Origin: Alnus glutinosa
Taxonomy: Eukaryota > Streptophyta > Magnoliopsida > Fagales > Betulaceae
Assembly (NCBI RefSeq): GCF_958979055.1
Contig: NC_084894.1
Location: forward strand, 2,423,001-2,487,000
Reading direction: 5' to 3'
Length of the DNA: 64,000 bases
This document shows positions 58,528 through 64,000 of this stretch, one piece after another. The notes beneath the pieces are model-generated. The model was not told the origin of the DNA and searched no databases. It saw nothing but the letters and a program-made list of their open reading frames with translations. Within the stretch, counting starts at the first letter, position 1, and each line of letters starts with the position of its first letter. A program made the translations under genes and the position numbers.

Positions 58528-61500
58528 GGGAATAAGCAACAGTCTGATGATGCCATCAATCCACGACCTTCTCCGAAAATTGGTTGTAAAGCAAGCATGC
58601 ATGTAAAAAGAAGACAAAATGGAAAGTGGTATATATATAGTTTTGTGAAGGAGCATAATCATGAGCTCTTGCCTTCTCAGGTGCATTTCTTTCGGAGTCA
58701 CCGAAATGTTGATCCACTCAAGAGTGATGTCCGAGTACGAAGACGGAAGAATTTAGGTGCAGGGTCAAAGCTGTTCAGTGCCTATCAGAATGTTGATTGT
58801 TTAGAGAGTTATATGAGAAATCAGAATGATAAAGGACGGAGTTTGGTTTTAGAACCCGGGGATGCTCAAATACTACTGGAACATTTTATGCATATGCAGG
58901 AAGAGAATCCAAAATTCTTCTATGCAGTTGATTTAAATGAAGAGCATCGACTGAGAAATGTGTTTTGGGTGGATGCCAAAGGCATGGAAGATTATACAAC
59001 CTTTTGTGATGTGGTTTCTTTTGACACCACATATTTCACAAACAAGTATAAAATGCCATTGGTTTTTTTTATTGGAGTCAACCATCATATTCAACCCACA
59101 TTGCTTGGTTGTGCGCTGATTGCAGACGAGACATTTTATACTTTTGTTTGGTTAATGCAAACATGGTTTATAGCAATGGAGGAACGGGCTCCAAGGGTAA
59201 TACTCACTGACCAAAACAATGCCATAAAAGCAGCTATTAAAGCAGTCTTTCCAGGTACACGTCATTGTTACTGTTTGTGGCATGTATTGGAAAAGATCCC
59301 TAGACAGCTTGAGTTTTTGTGCATGTGGAACAATAATTTTATGCTGAAATTTAATAAATGTATCAGTAAGTCATGGACAGAGGAAGAATTTGAAAAGAGA
59401 TGGTGGAAATTGCTCGACAGATTCAATCTTAGAGAGATTGAATGGGTTCAAACCTTGTATGAGGATCGCAAACATTGGGTCCCTACTTTTATGAAAGACA
59501 TCTCTTTTGCTGGGTTGGTTACAAATTTGCGCTCAGAAAGCTTAAGCTCTTGGTTTGACAAATATGTCCAAGGGGAGACTTCGTTGAGAGAGTTTATAGA
59601 ACGATACAGGGTAATTCTTGAAGATAGGTTTGAAGAGGAAGCCAAAGTAAATTTTGATGCATGGCATGAAACGCCTGAGTTGAAGTCTCCATCACCCTTT
59701 GAAAAACAGATGTCACTAGTGTATACACATGAAATTTTCAAGAAATTCCAAGTTGAGGTTTTGGGAGTAGCTGCTTGTCATCTTAAGAAAGAAAATGAAG
59801 ATGAGACAAAGACAACATATACTGTTAAAGACTTTGAAGATAATCAGAATTATATGGTGGAATGGAATGAATCAAAATCAGATATATATTGTTCATGCCG
59901 CTCATTTGAATATAAAGGTTATCTCTGCAGACATACTATTGTAGTTCTCCAAATGTCTGGTGTTTTCAGCATCCCGTCTAAATATGTATTGCAGAGATGG
60001 ACTAATACTGCAAGAAGCAGGCATGCCATTGGCGAAAGATTGGATGAGGTGCAGTCTAAGGTCCGTCGTTACAATGATTTATGTCGACGAGCCATAATAT
60101 TGGGTGAAGAAGGTTCACTGTCTCAAGAGAGTTACAATCTTGCTCTTTGTGCCATAAAAGAAGCTTTGAAGCAATGCACAACTGTGAATAACTCAGTAGA
60201 AAACGATTCGAGAACTATGACCTCAGCAACTCATCCTGTTTGTGGTGTTGAAGCGAATCAATCCAGCAATGTGACTACTGAGGTGGTGCCTGATCCTAAA
60301 GTGATCAATGCAAACAAGGCTCCTAGGAGAGCTGGAGCTGGGAAGGAAGTGGCAAGTAACAGAAATAGTTCAAGCAATAAAGGAAAGGTTAGTGAATGTG
60401 ATGATTGATTTTTAACTTTTTAAATGTTTTGCCACTGGAAACTGTTTGAAAAGAAAATAAAAAATAAAAAATAAAAACTGATGTTTGCTTCATGTCTATA
60501 ACAGTTACCCCAGACAGAAGCTGCGAGTCTGGGAATACAAGATGGCTTTCACCAAATGGTATGCAAATGCTCTCATCATTATACTAATTCAGCAAAACAG
60601 ACATCATACTAATTCAGCAAAAAAGAAGAAAAAAAAGGACTATTTCTGTTTCAATTTCAATTAACGTTGTTCTCTATCAAATTTGATAAAGAATTTGCTC
60701 TATCTGAACATTTTTCGTATTTTAAGGGTTTGGGTTGAAACTTCTGACATGTTTAAATAAATGGGCTGGGAAAGATTCAGCTTTGCGATCCTTGATAAAT
60801 GGACCAGGTCTGAGGTGCCTTCTTCAACTTTTACAACCCTTGTGTTTAACTTTTGTATATGGCCAGGGACATTGATCACACTGGGTTGCAGGGTAGTATT
60901 TTGATGCAAAATTAAATAATAAAATCACCCCCTAGGTCCGTTTCATCAGATGCCCCCATAGAATTTTTGGGTACACAAGAAACCACAAAAGCCCATGAAA
61001 TTTGGCAGACTCTTTTTATGGTGTTCTCGTATTTGAAAGCACAAAGTTTTCCTTCAAACTAATATATTAAATTGGGTCAGAAGAATTTCGTCTAACCTAG
61101 TCTATTAAATTGATGTGTCCAAAATGCATATGAGTTAATTTTCACTTTGCATATTTGATACAGTATGTGATTTTTACATGTATTTTGGACATATGTCGGT
61201 TTAATAGATTGGATTGGGAGGAGGGGGAAAGCACAAAGTTTTCCTTCAAACCAGTCTATTAAATTGGGTCGAAGGAATTTTCTTTAACCTAGTCTGTCTA
61301 AAATGCATACAATTCTCACATGCATTTTTAATTTTCACTTACATTTTTATAGAGTATGTGATTCTCACATGTATTTTGAATATACGTTGGTTTAATAGAC
61401 TGGATTAGAGGAAATTATTTTTCTAATCGAATTTGGAGAAAAACTTTGTCCAAGATGAAGATGGTCACCATAAACTGGTTATAGCTGTGACAAGTAGAAT

Positions 61501-61721
61501 GTCTTTGTAAGATGTGTTCAGCTACATAGTTTTTACTTGGTTTTTGATGTTACCATATGTACTTGTGGCAGGAAATGCCTAACACGAGGCCCACACAGTT
61601 ACATGGTCCGGTGCCAACGCCATTTCAAATCATGGTGCCAACAATGTTTCAAAATGTCACGTCAACACAGTTCAATAATGTTGCTGCAACAAATTTGCAT
61701 GAGAATCATCTCCCTCGGTAG
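58246..61721 (+). CDS. FAR1/FHY3-family transcription factor (FAR1-RELATED SEQUENCE), MULE-derived
   Basis: Coding exons 58246-60387, 60505-60558 and 61572-61721 join in phase 0 to give 781 residues; a 5' UTR exon ends at 57464. Domains in order: FAR1 DNA-binding zinc finger (about residues 50-145; C91, C114, H137, H139 of the WRKY-GCM1 type), MULE transposase-like core (about 245-340; FDTTYFTNKY with D260 and LTDQNNAIKAA with D322) and SWIM finger (C549, C551, C561, H563). The C-terminal tail ends NLHENHLPR. FAR1 and FHY3 act in the nucleus in phytochrome A signalling as transcription activators domesticated from a Mutator-like transposase; relatives FRS2/FRS4 are possible identities. No lesion was seen. 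Its promoter and first 94 codons are duplicated head-to-head at 53268-55182, so regulation could be affected. Confidence 0.95.
61039..61440. repeat. Duplicated inverted-repeat-type element in the last FAR1 intron
   Basis: GCACAAAGTTTTCCTTCAAA occurs at 61039 and 61229, about 190 bp apart, each followed by TATTAAATTGGGTC(A/G)..GAA. The end sequence GGTTTAATAGACTGGATTAG mirrors AACCTAGTCTATTAAATTG. Similar text occurs at 41328-41600. It looks like two nested or tandem MITE copies. Confidence 0.6.
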
Positions 61722-62252
61722 CTCCATTTTTACCTTCTGTTGTAAAGATTACCTATACATTAACTGCTTAAGGACTGTAACAAAAAGCACCTTTTTTCTT
61801 TCTTTCTTTCTTCTTCTTCTTTTTTTTCTTTTCTTTTCTTTCTTTCTTTTTTTTTTTTTTTTTTGCTGTTCCCAACCATGAAAAGTGTCTGTTTTCTGTT
61901 GTCCAATTGTTGTAAAGATTACGTACACATTAACTGCTCGATTTCTCTTATAATAAAACTACTAATACAAGGCAAGCCTTTGTCATGAATTATACATTTT
62001 GTTGGCTTGTTATATGCTATGCTTAGCTTAGATTCGATTTGATTTATTTATATTTATTCTCTTGTTTTAAGTTTGGTATTCATCCTTTTCAATAGGATTC
62101 TCTGGTAGACCTGGAAATCCTCCTCGGAACAGGATCTCCATTCTTAATGAAATAAAGAGAAGTCATTTTCATAGTTAGGATTTGATGTTGTTATATTTAA
62201 TGGTATATTTAAATGATGTGGCAATTACTTACATTTAGATACAACAACATTA
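61722..62252 (+). other. 3' UTR and flank of the FAR1-type gene
   Basis: It starts after the stop with an AT-rich 3' UTR. It contains a TTTC/TTCT tract at 61792-61863 and a repeat of TTGTAAAGATTACNTACACATTAACTGCT (61740 and 61911, the second about 170 bp downstream of the first). No coding sequence was seen. Confidence 0.5.
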
Positions 62253-62434
62253 AGAGTAATGCTACACATCATCCCCTTGTCCTCCTTTTGTCCTCCCAAA
62301 TGTGATGTGGCTCGTAAAATCACCATTGAATTTATGATAGATCATTATTGAATTTTGATCCAATGGTGATTTAAGAGCCACATCAATTTTGGGAGGATAA
62401 AAGGTGGACAAGAGGATGATGTGTAGCATTACTC
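62253..62434. mobile_element. 182-bp palindromic MITE with 8-bp target duplication
   Basis: The two halves are mirror images: AGAGTAATGCTACACATCAT and, at the right, reverse-complemented GAGTAATGCTACACATCATC; the interior pairs GATGTGGCTC with GAGCCACATC and ATCACCATTG with CAATGGTGAT. The 8-bp direct repeat CAACATTA flanks it exactly (62245-62252 and 62435-62442), as expected for a hAT-type MITE. Confidence 0.9.
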
Positions 62435-62442
62435 CAACATTA

Positions 62443-64000
62443 AATCTTGACCATAAAATGGCTTCTTTCCATTTTAAGTGAAATTGAGATGTTCTTTGTT
62501 TATCCTCTTATACCTCTTGATTTTATTATGTTATAAGCAGATAAAGCTGCCAAAAATTCCTTTTTCTCCTTATTGTAATCACCCTCCCTCTCCTTGTTTT
62601 GGAGCTAGTGAGAACCAAACAAAAGTTTGGTATTGGACTTGCCTAGTTTTTCAACACTCAGCTGAAAGTGATAGCTGAAAAGAAAAGGCTAGAAAACCCC
62701 CTACATCATCATCAATTTGTGAGAGAGAGTGTTCAGGATAAAGTTTTCTGGCCATTGGTTTTTTTTTTTTTTTTTTTTTTTTGGGGTCAAAAGGGCTTGG
62801 GAGAGCTTGTGGGGACACAGTATAATTATTTTTAGCTACTGTTTTTATCTTAGAGAAATACTATTTTTCTATCTCCTTTCATCTTTTTTTCAAATCAATC
62901 ATTGAATGTGAGTGATAGAGAAATAACATGTCTTTCTTATTGCTTGCTGTGAGAGGAAAATTAAATACTCAAGATAGATAGTTATTATGGCTTTCTTGGA
63001 GAGATGAGATTTTTTTCTGTGGAGAATATTGGCCACAAAACATGGCATTTCCTGAAGCTGTTGGCTATTGTAGATCTTTTCCTCATCAAAGCAAACACCC
63101 TTTTTAATCTACCACAAAAAACTTGTTTGATTACATGTTAATTAAAGACAAGGAAATGACAAAAAATTACTGAACCCCTTTTAAGACCCAACTGTTGGGA
63201 GCCTAGGTGATCTCAGCACATGTACTTGGATGGATGCTTAATCCCAACCATTTTGCTAAACAAAAAGCATGATAACAGTCTAGTCAATCACAATTATAAA
63301 ATTAATCATTTCTCTCTGTATAGCCATTGCGACCATTTTAGGATTTTTATTTATTTTTAATCATTCCTTATTTTCACTCTCAATGTCACTATTTTTTTTT
63401 TAGTTTCACTTGCTGATTTTGTGATTGTAATTTCATTCATTATAGGTGCCATAATTTTACATGCCAACTCGTTGTCAGTTTTTGTGCAAATTTTAAGGAG
63501 AAATAAACAATTCATTTAGAAAAAGAAAAAAGAAAAAAGAAAAGAATAATCTAGATAAGGTTCTCGATCGATTAGAATTCTTTGAAAATTTTTGTTTAGA
63601 TTTTACAGAATTTGAGCAGAGAATGAAGAAGTGAGATGCATGGCCGAGTGTTCCATGTAGGTGGGCTTTACATCCCAAATTGTCCGGAGGCACTTGAGAT
63701 CGATCCTACCTCATTTTTTTTTTTTTTTTGTTTGCTTGAATTCTATGAAATTCGGATAAGAAATTTCACGAGCTTCCCCTCCTAAGGTCCTACTTTTTTT
63801 TTTTGGTAATGTGGTTATTGCAACATCAACTTGTGCGTACTGATTTGTCGGACATTTAATCTTTGATTAAATGAAAATTTGTGATTTTTTTGTCCAATAA
63901 ATACTATTTTTATTTGGGTTTTGTTACCAACTTGCTTATCAAATGACATCCTTTTGCATGTTCCATGAGAATATGAGATCGTCAACTGACAAGTGCTGGA
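62443..64000. other. Gene-free spacer to the right edge
   Basis: AT-rich sequence with a T run at 62760-62782 and several short T tracts. The open frames at 62478-62678 and 63493-63693 are short and without recognisable content. I see no gene. Confidence 0.55.

Noticed and set aside
1..64000. CRISPR arrays, bacterial operons, tRNA or rRNA genes
   Set aside because: This is plant nuclear DNA; no direct-repeat/spacer array was seen, and no tRNA or rRNA sequence was recognised by eye.

Overview
This is plant nuclear DNA, most likely from a woody eudicot. The support is: a TIR-NB-LRR-type resistance gene cluster (this class is essentially absent from grasses), plant-specific gene families (FAR1/FHY3, a bHLH122/130-type factor), GT..AG introns, AT-rich spacers with many microsatellites, and plant L1-type LINE, Mutator-like (MULE) and PIF/Harbinger-like elements. 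The species cannot be fixed from the sequence.

Layout. 1-3534 (+): the 3' part of a TIR-NB-LRR gene (NB-ARC end, LRR exons, C-terminal jelly-roll C-JID exon), cut by the left edge. 4020-4445: a broken partial copy of the coiled-coil gene found intact at 22.8-25.6 kb. 6.1-17.3 kb: a repeat block with a Harbinger-type MITE, palindrome arrays and a degenerate telomere-like (AAACCCTAA) AT-rich array; this array is split by a 6.6-kb MULE with 216-bp terminal inverted repeats, a decayed transposase gene and an opposing GRF zinc-finger/membrane-anchor gene. 17445-21149 (+): a second NB-LRR copy that has lost its TIR exon, the end of its LRR and its C-JID. 22764-25578 (-): a seven-exon coiled-coil protein gene of unknown function. 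29867-32058 (-): a six-exon bHLH transcription factor. 32.1-44 kb: gene-poor, with MITEs and a 387-bp internally deleted LINE flanked by 14-bp target duplications. 44060-46045 (-): a five-exon LSM8 gene. 47.1-53.3 kb: an old LINE fragment next to a nearly full-length but inactivated LINE, both on the minus strand. 53268-58527: a large inverted repeat (two arms of about 1.9 kb around a 1.4-kb spacer). Its right arm is the promoter, 5' UTR, first intron and first 94 codons of a complete FAR1-type gene (58246-61721, +). Its left arm is a head-to-head copy that runs straight into the 5' end of the LINE.

How the parts relate. The two NB-LRR copies, each followed by coiled-coil gene sequence, show that a segment holding both genes was duplicated in tandem and the copies then decayed differently. 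FAR1-family proteins derive from MULE transposases, so the window holds both a MULE with its own transposase and a domesticated relative. The three intact-looking single-copy genes (coiled-coil, bHLH, LSM8) lie between transposon-rich blocks and all read on the minus strand. The most unusual structures are the FAR1/LINE inverted repeat, the MULE with its antisense GRF gene, and the nine-unit CACGTG-rich palindrome array just upstream of the second NB-LRR copy.

Exon limits were read by eye from GT..AG borders, frame continuity and remembered family sequences; no search or alignment was run.
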